Source of the DNA: Marinomonas spartinae
Lineage (GTDB): Bacteria; Pseudomonadota; Gammaproteobacteria; Pseudomonadales; Marinomonadaceae
Direction of reading: 5' to 3'
DNA: 64,000 nt
Assembly: GCF_900089775.1 (NCBI RefSeq)
Contig: NZ_FLOB01000010.1
Span: 1 to 64,000 of the forward strand
Position numbers and translations under genes: made by a program. Shown piece by piece: positions 9,045-18,019 of the stretch (its first letter is position 1; each line of letters begins with the position of its first letter). The notes below the pieces were generated by a model, which was not told the DNA's origin, made no database searches, and saw nothing but the letters and a program-made list of their open reading frames with translations.

Positions 9045-9680
9045 TTAACTTCGACTCGAAGAGGCCAGTAACATACTCGCAAGTACGAATAAGCTTCCCA
9101 TTCCCTTATTCAACCTAAGCATGCCTTTTTGGCTTTTTATCAAACGCCGAATCTGTTTACCACTTACCGCATAAATATAGGCAGCAATAAACTCACACAA
9201 AATAAATGTCATGCCAATTACAAAAAACTGAGGGGCAACTGGGCTGTTCAAATCAAGAAGTTGTGGAAAAATCGCAGTAAAAATCAAAATGGCTTTGGGG
9301 TTACTGATCGCAATCATAAATTCTTGTCGAATTCTGGGAAAGTGCCCACGAGAAACGACACTGTTTTCTGACTCGTGTTCATCCAGCGTCATCGCAGCGC
9401 TACGCCATGTTTTAATACCAATATAGAGTAGATAAACAACGCCAGCCCACTTAACCATGTTAAACCAAAACATGGATGACACAATGACAGCGCCCAATCC
9501 TAAGGCGGACACTGTCATCAAAATCATAAAGGCAAGATTACGTCCAGATGCGGCAGCTACTGCTTTTCTTGGCCCTACCTGCATGCCGTTATACATGGCA
9601 GTAAAATTATTTGGCCCTGGAGACAAAGCCAACAATAATAAAAAGGGCGCAGTAACCAACCAAAGATGCCAGCTCATCAT
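9045..9680 (-). CDS. LysE/RhtB-family amino-acid exporter (copy 1)
   Basis: 211 residues, about six membrane helices, with the family N-terminal signature SPGPNNFTAMYNG and the later conserved segment ISNPKAILIFTAIFPQ. Members export lysine, threonine, homoserine or similar amino acids. AAGGAAAG lies just before the start. The next upstream gene on this strand (9861-10496) encodes a paralogue of exactly the same length that aligns without gaps and is about two-thirds identical by eye. A terminator between them suggests separate transcripts. Substrate unknown. Confidence 0.88.
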   Translation of the reverse strand: MMSWHLWLVTAPFLLLLALSPGPNNFTAMYNGMQVGPRKAVAAASGRNLAFMILMTVSALGLGAVIVSSMFWFNMVKWAGVVYLLYIGIKTWRSAAMTLDEHESENSVVSRGHFPRIRQEFMIAISNPKAILIFTAIFPQLLDLNSPVAPQFFVIGMTFILCEFIAAYIYAVSGKQIRRLIKSQKGMLRLNKGMGSLFVLASMLLASSSRS

Positions 9681-9809
9681 TTCTTTCCTTCTAAACCCAA
9701 AAAATTGATCAATAATAAAACAATAACGAAATCGTTATAGGAGTGCAATTTGCTATTACTCCGTGAAGGCATTATGACAAGGTTTATCCAACAAACTCGT
9801 ATTTTGGAC

Positions 9810-9838
9810 AAAAAAATCGGAGCCAATGCTCCGATTAT
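9810..9838 (-). terminator. Rho-independent terminator after LysE copy 2
   Basis: On the minus strand AATCGGAGC-ATTG-GCTCCGATT is a perfect 9-base stem followed by a run of T. It separates the two LysE paralogues. Confidence 0.9.
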
Positions 9839-9860
9839 TTAACTGTCTATAAGAAGAAAA

Positions 9861-10496
9861 TTAAGCTCGCGTCGCCATGGCTAGAAATGCACTCGCCGCA
9901 ACAAATATACCACCCATACCACGGTTGAGGTTTTTCATTCCCTTAGGGCTACGAATCAAACGTCGAATTTGTTTGCCGCTCATAGCATAGACATAAGCCG
10001 CAATAAATTCTGTCATACAAAAAGTCAGCCCCATCCAAAAAAACTGCATGGGAACAGGCTGAGTTAAATCCAGCATTTGAGGGAAAATAGCGGTAAACAA
10101 CAACACCGCTTTAGGGTTACTAATCGCTACTAAAAACTCTTGGCGTATTCTTGCCCTATGACCTCGTTTCGCCCTTGTACCATTTTCCATTTCATGTTCT
10201 TCAAGCACTACTGACGCACTGCGCCACGTTTTTACACCCACGTAAAAGAGGTACAGCACCCCAACCCATTTCACAACGCTAAACCAAAATGCAGAAGAGA
10301 CAATGATGGCCCCCAGACCCAGCGCCGAAATCAGCATCAAAATACTGAAAGCAACATTTCGCCCTACTACAGCAATTACCGCTTTCGTGGCCCCCACCTG
10401 GATACCATTGTGCATGGCAGTAAAATTATTTGGCCCTGGTCCTAAAGATAGCAACATCAATAATGGCGCCATAGCCAACCACATACTAAACGTCAT
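9861..10496 (-). CDS. LysE/RhtB-family amino-acid exporter (copy 2)
   Basis: 211 residues, gapless paralogue of the product of 9045-9680, with GPGPNNFTAMHNG near the N-terminus and ISNPKAVLLFTAIFPQ in the middle. About six membrane helices. It has a weak ribosome site and a structured 5' leader with a terminator-like hairpin (see 10497-10899), which may regulate it. The two copies differ mostly in loops and in the acidic/basic linker around residues 96-113, which suggests duplication followed by modest divergence. Substrate unknown. Confidence 0.88.
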   Translation of the reverse strand: MTFSMWLAMAPLLMLLSLGPGPNNFTAMHNGIQVGATKAVIAVVGRNVAFSILMLISALGLGAIIVSSAFWFSVVKWVGVLYLFYVGVKTWRSASVVLEEHEMENGTRAKRGHRARIRQEFLVAISNPKAVLLFTAIFPQMLDLTQPVPMQFFWMGLTFCMTEFIAAYVYAMSGKQIRRLIRSPKGMKNLNRGMGGIFVAASAFLAMATRA

Positions 10497-10899
10497 AGAA
10501 ATTTATACCCTATAAAAAGATAAACCGCAGCAAGAAAACGGCGGTTAGAATGGTTTTTCACTTGAAGTCTAATAGCCGTTAAAACAACACATTAAAAACA
10601 CCCATCAGACCTCTGAATTCGGGCGCAACTTTACCCTGTAATTCCACCTATGTCAGCCCTCACGGGAGCCTTTTACTACAGAAAAAAGTGCAGTTATTAA
10701 GGTTATTGAATATCGCGACAATAAAAGCTAATGACACGACGGAAACAAACCAAAGGAAAGCGATGAATTTACTTTAAAATCGAAGGAAAGCGCCCAACAA
10801 AACTTTTCATTTTAACTTCTGGTGAATCCTTCAAGCCTATAAAATAGGCTCTCCTATCCGCTCAAGAGCAACCTAACACTATAAGGATGATTCACCATT
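10497..10899. promoter_or_regulatory. 403-base intergenic region with a candidate structured leader for LysE copy 2
   Basis: No gene is seen. On the minus strand a hairpin formed by 10537-10549 and 10568-10580 (AACGGC/GCCGTT plus TTAGA/TCTAA, one 2x2 mismatch) is followed by TTTT and sits about 40 bases before the start of LysE copy 2, like an intrinsic terminator in a leader. Upstream of it, 10615-10670 is locally GC-richer than its flanks and contains CCC-GUGA-GGG, a short GNRA-capped stem. It does not match any riboswitch consensus I can recall. The plus-strand promoter for the EamA gene must also be here. Confidence 0.4.
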
Positions 10900-11775
10900 A
10901 TGCTCATTTCACAGCTATTTTTATGGACAACCGCAGCGATTTGGGGCTTTGCTTTCGTTGCTCAAACAGTAGGGATGGACAGCTTAGGGCCATATAGTTT
11001 TAACGCCGCACGTTTTCTATTAGCCACCTTATCTTTACTGCCGCTACTGTTTATTTTTAAATCCAAGCAGCAACAGGATAAGAAGCATTTGTGGTTAGGC
11101 GGTATTTTAGGAGGAACCTGTCTGTTCTTTGGCTTTACGTTTCAGCAAGTTGGCTTGCAATATACAACGGCAGGCAACGCGGGTTTTATCACCAGTATGT
11201 ATATTGTCTTTGTGCCTATCGTAGGTATATTACTTAAGCATAAGGTAGAGTCTCATACTTGGCTGGGCATTATTTTAGCGCTCATTGGCTTATATTGCTT
11301 AACGATTGGCCCGCACTTCAATATCAATAAAGGCGATGCAATTGAACTGATTGGCACCCTGTTTTGGACAGGACATGTCATCATTATCGGCTATTTTTCT
11401 CGCTATGTTTCGGCCGTTCCGTTGTCCATCATTCAGTTTCTCATAGCAACCATCTTGGGGACTGTAACCGCTTTTTTCACAGAATCGCCAGCTCTAGCTG
11501 ACTTTGAAATGGCATGGTGGCCATTGGTGTACGCTGGTGTTGCTTCCTCCGGCATTGCCTTCACCTTGCAAACCCTTGGTCAACGTAATGTATCGGCCAG
11601 TATCAGCGCCTTAATTTTATCGTCCGAAGCGGTGTTTGCCCTCATCGGCGGATGGCTTTTGATGAACGAAGTATTATCGACTCGTACCTTAATCGGCTGC
11701 GGGTTCATTTTGTTGGGCATGATTATCAGCCAGTGGCCACGCCAAACTAAAGCCGCTGCTATCTCGGTTGCTTAA
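10900..11775 (+). CDS. EamA-family (DMT) transporter
   Basis: 291 residues with ten predicted membrane helices in two EamA halves, the family's standard size. The first half begins TAAIWGFAFVAQ, and the second contains AGVASSGIAFTLQTLGQ and ends in a helix typical of RhaT/YdcZ-like drug/metabolite exporters. AAGGATG lies 11 bases before the ATG. It ends 6 bases before the convergent Lrp/AsnC gene. Substrate cannot be assigned; amino-acid or metabolite export is usual in the family. Confidence 0.88.
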   Translation: MLISQLFLWTTAAIWGFAFVAQTVGMDSLGPYSFNAARFLLATLSLLPLLFIFKSKQQQDKKHLWLGGILGGTCLFFGFTFQQVGLQYTTAGNAGFITSMYIVFVPIVGILLKHKVESHTWLGIILALIGLYCLTIGPHFNINKGDAIELIGTLFWTGHVIIIGYFSRYVSAVPLSIIQFLIATILGTVTAFFTESPALADFEMAWWPLVYAGVASSGIAFTLQTLGQRNVSASISALILSSEAVFALIGGWLLMNEVLSTRTLIGCGFILLGMIISQWPRQTKAAAISVA

Positions 11776-11781
11776 GCGGCC

Positions 11782-12237
11782 TCATTCTGCCACTTGATCA
11801 ATACCAAGTGGCATTTTTCGATCAACGGGTGTTGATAAAATCATCATCGTATTGGTGTCACTTAAATCAATTAAGCGCTCTAGCAGTTCATCCAGCAAGG
11901 ACATAGAGCGCACGGCTACCTTTAAAATAAAGGCATAAGGCCCGGTGACATTGTGGCATGAGATCACCTCATCCAGACTTAAAACCAGCGCTTTAAATTC
12001 ACGCTCTTTGGTTCGGTAAACCTGACATTCAACCAAGGCCGTAATGGGAATACCAACTTTCTCCAAATTGATTGTTGCACCGTAGCCCGTAATAACGCCC
12101 GATTCTTCCAGTTTGCGCACTCGCTCTGCAACCGCTGGCGCAGAGAGGTGAACCAGTTTTCCTAACTCGGCATAGGTTAGGCGAGCATTTTCTTCCAATG
12201 CTTTGAGCAACTTCCAACTCGTTCTATCGATCTCCAT
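11782..12237 (-). CDS. Lrp/AsnC-family transcriptional regulator
   Basis: 151 residues: helix-turn-helix at 5-60 (HLSAPAVAERVRKLEESG) and a C-terminal RAM effector domain. It is convergent with the EamA exporter, with only 6 bases between stops, and lies upstream of ilvI-ilvH on the same strand, separated by their terminator. It could control branched-chain amino-acid or exporter genes, but the context does not prove a target. Confidence 0.88.
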   Translation of the reverse strand: MEIDRTSWKLLKALEENARLTYAELGKLVHLSAPAVAERVRKLEESGVITGYGATINLEKVGIPITALVECQVYRTKEREFKALVLSLDEVISCHNVTGPYAFILKVAVRSMSLLDELLERLIDLSDTNTMMILSTPVDRKMPLGIDQVAE

Positions 12238-12293
12238 TCACTTTACCTTTCTACATCAGTCAATTTCTACCCGTCCATTGCGACATGACACAT

Positions 12294-12321
12294 AAAAAAA
12301 CCGCGAACAAGCGCGGTTTTT
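12294..12321 (-). terminator. Rho-independent terminator after ilvH
   Basis: CCGCG-AACAAG-CGCGG flanked by seven A on one side and TTTTT on the other. It terminates ilvH on the minus strand and could also act in the other direction. Confidence 0.85.
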
Positions 12322-12345
12322 ATGACAGTCATTTTTTCATCGCCG

Positions 12346-12837
12346 CTATAGAGACAATGTCTTTTCACCACGAGCAACACCGGATACACCAGTACGCACC
12401 ACTTCCAGTAAATGCGCACCACCCAATGCTTGTAGGAAACCATCTAGTTTGTCGGATTCGCCAACGACTTGAATCGTATAAATAGAGGGCGTCATGTCAA
12501 CAATATTACCGCGGAAAATATCTACGGTACGTTTCACTTCCGCCCGTTGCGCGCCAGTGGCACGAACTTTTACTAACATCAACTCTCGCTCGATGTGCTG
12601 ACCTTCCGTTAGGTCCACCAGCTTAACTACATCGATCAACTTATTTAGCTGCTTGGTAATTTGCTCAACCACTTGATCAGAACCAAACGTTGTCAATGTC
12701 AAACGAGACAGAGTGCCATCTTCCGTCGCGGCGACGTTCAAAGACTCAATGTTAAAGTTACGCTGAGAAAACAAACCGACCACGCGCGACAAAGCACCGG
12801 GCTCATTTTCCATCAATACAGAAATAATATGTCGCAT
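12346..12837 (-). CDS. ilvH: Acetolactate synthase small (regulatory) subunit
   Basis: 163 residues, the same length as E. coli IlvH. The N-terminal ACT domain (residues 2-75; MENEPGALSRVVGLFSQR) binds valine for feedback inhibition, and the second half is the C-terminal subunit domain. It pairs with the large subunit encoded immediately upstream, one base away. Together they catalyse the first common step of valine, leucine and isoleucine synthesis. A terminator follows. Confidence 0.96.
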   Translation of the reverse strand: MRHIISVLMENEPGALSRVVGLFSQRNFNIESLNVAATEDGTLSRLTLTTFGSDQVVEQITKQLNKLIDVVKLVDLTEGQHIERELMLVKVRATGAQRAEVKRTVDIFRGNIVDMTPSIYTIQVVGESDKLDGFLQALGGAHLLEVVRTGVSGVARGEKTLSL

Positions 12838-12838
12838 G

Positions 12839-14551
12839 TTAGGTTCGCTCCGTCTTGCTCAAGAACATATCGCGCATAGAACCACGAGGCACTTGCATTG
12901 GATAAACGTGTTCTTCTGGGTCCACATAGCAATTGATGAAAACCAACTGGTCAGTCATGGCAAAAGCTTCTTCCATCTTACTATCAAGCTCATCTTTCGT
13001 ACGAATTTCGACGTATTTATGACGATAAGCATCCATCAATACTTTAAAATCCGGTAATGAATCCAAGTAAGAATTAGAATAGCGCCCTTCATAGTTCATA
13101 TCTTGCCATTGACGAACCATGCCAAGGTAACCATTGTTCAGGCAGAGAATTTTCACAGGCAAACCATACTGCAAGCAGGTAGAAAGCTCTTGAATATTCA
13201 TTTGAATACTGCCTTCACCGGTGACACATACAACGGTTTCTTGCGGAAAGCTCATTTTGATGCCCATCGCCGCAGGCAAACCAAAGCCCATCGTACCCAG
13301 ACCACCTGAATTCACCCAGCGATTTGGTTTATCAAATTTATAGTACTGAGCGGTAAACATCTGGTGCTGACCAACATCAGAAGCGACATAAGCATCCCCT
13401 TTTGTTGCACGCCAACACGCTTCAACGGCCGCCTGAGGTTTGATTTTTTCACTGCTGGTATCATAGCGACCACCATGAACCGAACGCCATTCAGTAATCT
13501 GTTTCCACCAATTAACCAGTTCCTCTGTATTCGAAGTTTGCCCTTCTATTAGGGACAACATTTCGTCAAGTACCTGCTGTACAGGACCAACAATAGGCAC
13601 ATCTGCACGGATGGTTTTTGAGATCGCGGCAGGGTCAATATCAATATGAATGATTTTGGCGCTTGGACAAAACTTATCAGGATCATTGGTTACACGGTCA
13701 TCAAAACGAGCCCCCACAGCTAAAATAACATCGCTGTGATGCATCGTCATGTTGGCCTCATAGGCGCCATGCATACCTAACATCCCCACAAACTGACGAT
13801 CCGTTGCAGGATAACAACCTAAACCCATTAAGGTATTGGTCACGGGGAAGTTCAAGGCTTGAGCCAAATTCGTCAGTAAATCCGACGCTCCCCCCATAAT
13901 CACGCCACCACCAGCATAAATAATAGGGCGTTTTGCTGCCAACAGCAGATCTACCGCCTTTTTAATTTGACCACTGTGGCCTTTTGTTGGCGGCGTATAG
14001 GAACGAATAGAGACAGATTCAGGGTATTTGTACTCGTATTTATCCCCTGGCATGGTCATGTCTTTTGGCACATCAATGACCACTGGACCTGGACGACCCG
14101 TGCTGGCAATGTGATACGCCTTTTTCATAATCATTGGAATTTCAGCAGGATGCTTTACAGTGAAACTGTGTTTCACAATTGGGCGAGACACCCCGACCAT
14201 ATCGGTTTCTTGGAAAGCGTCTTCACCGATCAAGTAACTCATTACTTGCCCACAAATGACCACCATCGGAATGGAGTCCATATAAGCCGTTGCAATCCCT
14301 GTCACCGTATTGGTCGCACCGGGCCCTGAGGTCACAAGCACAGTACCAGGTTTGCCAGTTGCACGAGCATAGCCATCGGCCATGTGCGTTGCCGCCTGTT
14401 CATGTCTTACCAGAACGTGCTTTACATCGGATTGACGATGCAAGGCATCGTAAATATGAAGAGCGGCACCGCCCGGATAACCATAGATATACTCAACTCC
14501 CTCATCTTTAAGGAAGCGGGCGATCATTTCGCCACCAGATAATAACTCCAC
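12839..14551 (-). CDS. ilvI: Acetolactate synthase large subunit
   Basis: A ThDP- and FAD-dependent enzyme that condenses pyruvate with pyruvate or 2-oxobutyrate. I place the start at the GTG at 14551, giving 570 residues beginning VELLSGGEM, because AGAGGG lies at ideal distance and other large subunits begin there. ATG codons at 14575 and 14599 give longer forms with poor ribosome sites. Motifs: [14 protein letters not shown] with the ThDP glutamate further on in [16 protein letters not shown], and the GEGSIQMN / [12 protein letters not shown] metal-ThDP region. Operon with ilvH. No leader peptide rich in branched-chain codons was found upstream. Confidence 0.95.
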   Translation of the reverse strand: MELLSGGEMIARFLKDEGVEYIYGYPGGAALHIYDALHRQSDVKHVLVRHEQAATHMADGYARATGKPGTVLVTSGPGATNTVTGIATAYMDSIPMVVICGQVMSYLIGEDAFQETDMVGVSRPIVKHSFTVKHPAEIPMIMKKAYHIASTGRPGPVVIDVPKDMTMPGDKYEYKYPESVSIRSYTPPTKGHSGQIKKAVDLLLAAKRPIIYAGGGVIMGGASDLLTNLAQALNFPVTNTLMGLGCYPATDRQFVGMLGMHGAYEANMTMHHSDVILAVGARFDDRVTNDPDKFCPSAKIIHIDIDPAAISKTIRADVPIVGPVQQVLDEMLSLIEGQTSNTEELVNWWKQITEWRSVHGGRYDTSSEKIKPQAAVEACWRATKGDAYVASDVGQHQMFTAQYYKFDKPNRWVNSGGLGTMGFGLPAAMGIKMSFPQETVVCVTGEGSIQMNIQELSTCLQYGLPVKILCLNNGYLGMVRQWQDMNYEGRYSNSYLDSLPDFKVLMDAYRHKYVEIRTKDELDSKMEEAFAMTDQLVFINCYVDPEEHVYPMQVPRGSMRDMFLSKTERT

Positions 14552-15000
14552 TTTGTTACCCTCTATAGTATTCATCTGTCTGCTAATTCTAATCATCATG
14601 TTAGTGCAGCTATTGTAACCGCATACGACAAACAGATTAAAGTTGATAAAACGAAGTTTGCTAAACTAATGAGGCAACCAGAAAAAAAGTAACACTCAAA
14701 CGCAATAAATCGCAGTTTTTACACTGTCCGCGTCTTTTCGCGAGGGGAATAAAATACGGTATACTTAACCCTATTCTATTTGTGCTAATCAGAGTCTATC
14801 TGATTGAGATGGGCTGATTGGCCCATAAGAAGAAGTCTTCGACAGGGTGTTGTCGAATTAATTGAATCCCAATTTTCGCAACACAACCAGAGACTGTCAA
14901 CTAGAATATCTCTATACTAAGAAAAAGAGCGTGGATAAGACTTGCCCTAAAAAACACTTCGTGGTGTGATAGCGGCATAATTTGACTAGGAGTTTTGAAC
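14552..15000 (+). promoter_or_regulatory. Intergenic region with three consecutive hairpins ahead of the small gene at 15001
   Basis: This gap holds the ilvI promoter (minus) and the promoter and leader of the small plus-strand gene. TATACT at 14760-14765 is a possible -10. Beyond it three perfect short hairpins lie in series: ATCAGA/TCTGAT (14788-14803), ATGGGC/GCCCAT (14809-14826) and TTCGACA/TGTCGAA (14838-14857). They end about 140 bases before the start codon. None has a T run, so they look like a folded 5' leader or small RNA rather than terminators. Function unknown. Confidence 0.35.
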
Positions 15001-15261
15001 ATGGCTAATGAGCTAAGCCAACAACGAATTATTGATGAATTCTTACGTTGTTTCCGAAAAATGTTGATGGATCCAGAGCTTGCTGGGGAGTTAATTCGCA
15101 TTGCGAAAGAAAATATTCATGAGCCGAATGCCTACCAACGTATTGCTGAAGAAGTGTCTAATCAAACGACTTTAAAAATACAAGAAAATCATACCGAGGC
15201 CGACCGTATGTTCATCAAGCTACTGATGGACGTGGTAAAAGGCGACTCGCAGCTTTATTGA
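15001..15261 (+). CDS. Small conserved-looking cytosolic protein of unknown function
   Basis: 86 residues from the ATG at 15001, which has AGGAG 9 bases upstream; a TTG two codons earlier is less likely. The product is soluble, mostly helical and acidic, with no signal peptide or membrane segment. I do not recognise the family. The strong ribosome site, codon use like its neighbours and the long structured leader argue it is a real gene. It stands alone between ilvI (divergent) and queG. Confidence 0.7.
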   Translation: MANELSQQRIIDEFLRCFRKMLMDPELAGELIRIAKENIHEPNAYQRIAEEVSNQTTLKIQENHTEADRMFIKLLMDVVKGDSQLY

Positions 15262-15288
15262 TTTATTATTTAGTGATTTATTGCTTCT

Positions 15289-15316
15289 GATTAGACGGCT
15301 AAATGGCCGTCTAATC
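15289..15316. repeat. Perfect 11-base inverted repeat just upstream of queG
   Basis: GATTAGACGGC (15289-15299) and GCCGTCTAATC (15306-15316) with a 6-base loop. It lies 28 bases after the small gene and ends 14 bases before the proposed queG start. No T run follows on either strand, so it is not a classical terminator. It may end the upstream message, or fold over the queG start region. Confidence 0.8.
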
Positions 15317-15330
15317 CCACAAAATACCGA

Positions 15331-16416
15331 TTGGCTATTCTCTTGTTACCACCTGCGCTTTCTCATCCTGACGACCTGACTAACTTAGCAAACCAGATAA
15401 AACACTGGGCCGTTGAGTTTGGTTTTGCCGATGCTCGCATTGTCGCCCCTGATCTTGAACAATATAAAGAGGGTTTTAAAAAGTGGTTAGACAACGGCTA
15501 TCACGCCGGAATGGACTATTTAGCCAACCATGGTGATATGCGCTTCCATCCAGAACAACTACACGCGGGCACACGTCGGGTCATTTCCCTACGCATGCAC
15601 TATTTGCCGCAATCGGTTGAAACCGTTGAGCGACTTAAAACAAAAGAAAAAGCTTACATAGCCCGTTATGCACTGGGGCGTGACTATCACAAACTCATCC
15701 GCAAACGTTTAAACCAGTTAGCAAAAAAGATTCAAGAAGTAATCGGTGACCATGGCTATCGTGCTTTTGTCGATAGTGCCCCTGTACTAGAAAGGCAAAT
15801 TGCTGAACAAGCAGGCATGGGCTGGATTGGCAAAAACACCCTGTTACTGACACCCAAAGCGGGCAGTTGGTTTTTACTCGGGGAGATTTTCACCAACCTC
15901 CCCCTGCCCGTCGATCAGCCCACCAGAACTCGACATTGTGGCAGTTGTTCCGCCTGTTTGACTCAATGCCCAACGGATGCATTTGTTGAGCCTTGGGTAC
16001 TGGATGCTGGCAAATGTATTTCCTATTTGACCATTGAGCATAAAGGCCCTATTCCTGTTGAACTAAGAAGCAAGATGGGCAATCGTATTTTTGGTTGTGA
16101 CGACTGTCAATTAGTCTGCCCTTGGACAAAGTTTGCCAAACACACCGAAGAAGACGACTTTCAACCCCGACATGATCTGGATTCAGAAGATCTGATCACG
16201 TTATTTGCTTGGGACGAAGAGACGTTTTTAAAAAATACTGAAGGGTCACCGATCAGGCGAACTGGCTATGAAAATTGGCGACGAAACATTGCGGTGGCAT
16301 TAGGTAATGCCCCCTCTAACAAAGAGACGATCGACGCACTCAAAAAAGGGCTAGTAAGCAGCTCTGAATTGGTCAATGAACACATTCATTGGGCCTTAAA
16401 ACAGCATCAACAATAA
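15331..16416 (+). CDS. queG: Epoxyqueuosine reductase
   Basis: 361 residues. A cobalamin- and 2x[4Fe-4S]-dependent enzyme that reduces epoxyqueuosine to queuosine in tRNA anticodons (last step of Q34 synthesis). CGSCSACLTQCP and GCDDCQLVCPW supply the two iron-sulphur sites, with C...YLTIEHKGPIP between them. AEQAGMGWIGKNTLLL is a family signature. No ATG or Shine-Dalgarno sequence is present at the N-terminus. TTG at 15331 is the best start, with another TTG four codons later. The cobalamin need gives a loose link to the riboswitch-controlled CbiM gene at 36702. Confidence 0.95.
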   Translation: MAILLLPPALSHPDDLTNLANQIKHWAVEFGFADARIVAPDLEQYKEGFKKWLDNGYHAGMDYLANHGDMRFHPEQLHAGTRRVISLRMHYLPQSVETVERLKTKEKAYIARYALGRDYHKLIRKRLNQLAKKIQEVIGDHGYRAFVDSAPVLERQIAEQAGMGWIGKNTLLLTPKAGSWFLLGEIFTNLPLPVDQPTRTRHCGSCSACLTQCPTDAFVEPWVLDAGKCISYLTIEHKGPIPVELRSKMGNRIFGCDDCQLVCPWTKFAKHTEEDDFQPRHDLDSEDLITLFAWDEETFLKNTEGSPIRRTGYENWRRNIAVALGNAPSNKETIDALKKGLVSSSELVNEHIHWALKQHQQ

Positions 16417-16468
16417 GATGACATATTGAACACTCATTATCATCTAGGCCTAGCGCACCTAAGCTTGG

Positions 16469-17767
16469 TTAGGAGATTCCCTTTTCATCCGGACCTGTGT
16501 CTACTATAACTTGGTTCCGGCCCGTATTTTTGGCTTGATACATGGCAGCATCAGTCCGCTTTAATAAACTCATACCGCTTTCCCCAAGCAATAACTGGGA
16601 GACCCCAACGCTCATCGTAATATGGATAGCAGGATCATCAAAAGACGCTTCTTCCAAATGTTGTCGCAGTGTTTCCGCTATATGTTGTGCCTGATCAATG
16701 GCAATATGAGGCAGTAACACTGCAAACTCTTCCCCTCCCCAACGGGCAACAATACCATCGTTCATCACAACACTTTCAAGCAGCTTGGCGGTGACGTATA
16801 AGACATGATCACCTACTTGGTGACCAAACTGATCGTTTACGCGTTTAAAATTATCCAAATCAATTAACAAAAGCGACAAATACGTTTCTTTATGTTCGGC
16901 CATGGCCACATGCTCTCTAAATAGCAGATCAAAGCGCGTTCGATTATAGACCTGAGTTAAAGAGTCGGTATTGGCAAGGGTATAGAGTTTTTTATTTAGC
17001 TGCACCAAAGTCATATTTTTCTCTTCAAGACTTTGCGTCTTTTGCGCCACTTTTTCCTCTAACTGACTGTTTAACTCAGATAGTTCCCGACGCGAAGCCG
17101 CCAAACCATGAATGATTTTATTCATGCCATTAAGTATCCATTGATACTCTAAAAAGCGTAGAAACTTTGCATTTCCATACAACCTTTTAGGATCATCTAA
17201 ATTCATTTGGCTAAGCTCTTGCTGTATTCCACTGACTGCCATTCCTAAGCCTCTAACGACGAAATAGTATAGCAGTAGATAGATAATAGCGGTCTGAATG
17301 AAAAGTAACCCCATATACCAAAGCAGCCGATGAATAAACACTCGCCACACTTTATCGTTAGAGACATATGCGCTGAGTCGCATAGACTGGTTTCGCGCAG
17401 AAAAAGGGTACACCCAGGTTTCTAAAGCAGATGTTTCCTTATTAATATGATCTAAAATGGGAGTGTAGTGATCCGCTGATTGGAGAAAGATACCTTTAAC
17501 ACCTTCACGATCCAACTGGTGACACACCTCAAAAAAAAGCCCGCTGTCATCAAGAGACAGATCCGTGCTGCCTAATGACGTCACTGAAGAGCCTTTAATT
17601 TGTTGAATCAATAGATAAATTGTATTATCGATTTGGCGCTTCTGTTTCTCTTGCACTTCAGCATGATAGGCGAATAGTAAAGCACCATAGACAATAACGC
17701 TGATAGTGACGTAGCACCCCAATATATTACATGCAACAAAATGGGTAAAACGGACACACTTCGTCAC
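16469..17767 (-). CDS. Membrane-bound diguanylate cyclase (GGDEF)
   Basis: 432 residues: membrane helix (11-34), an extracytoplasmic sensor region (about 35-148) of no recognised family, second helix (149-171), a coiled coil (about 225-265) and a GGDEF domain (about 268-425). The catalytic motif is GGEEF, compatible with c-di-GMP synthesis. The product-inhibition I-site RxxD is not seen: the position five residues before the motif reads VMND. GTG start with GGGGAT upstream. Convergent with queG. Signal unknown. Confidence 0.9.
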   Translation of the reverse strand: MTKCVRFTHFVACNILGCYVTISVIVYGALLFAYHAEVQEKQKRQIDNTIYLLIQQIKGSSVTSLGSTDLSLDDSGLFFEVCHQLDREGVKGIFLQSADHYTPILDHINKETSALETWVYPFSARNQSMRLSAYVSNDKVWRVFIHRLLWYMGLLFIQTAIIYLLLYYFVVRGLGMAVSGIQQELSQMNLDDPKRLYGNAKFLRFLEYQWILNGMNKIIHGLAASRRELSELNSQLEEKVAQKTQSLEEKNMTLVQLNKKLYTLANTDSLTQVYNRTRFDLLFREHVAMAEHKETYLSLLLIDLDNFKRVNDQFGHQVGDHVLYVTAKLLESVVMNDGIVARWGGEEFAVLLPHIAIDQAQHIAETLRQHLEEASFDDPAIHITMSVGVSQLLLGESGMSLLKRTDAAMYQAKNTGRNQVIVDTGPDEKGIS

Positions 17768-18019
17768 AGTGGATCCCCAACAACTTGCACCAGCATTAAC
17801 ATCTAGAAGTCTATCCCCTTAATATTGACGATCTATCACCCTCTCCAAGCTGTGAAAAGCCAATACATTTATTCATATAGAAAGTTTTTATCACCACGCC
17901 CAAGCTTTACTGAGCCTTAATCAACGAGCAATAATCATTAAATAAAAGCCTCTTATTTTTAGGTCATTTCAAGCCTATTTTCGACTTAAGCAAAATGACA
18001 CAAACCTCGATACGATTAC

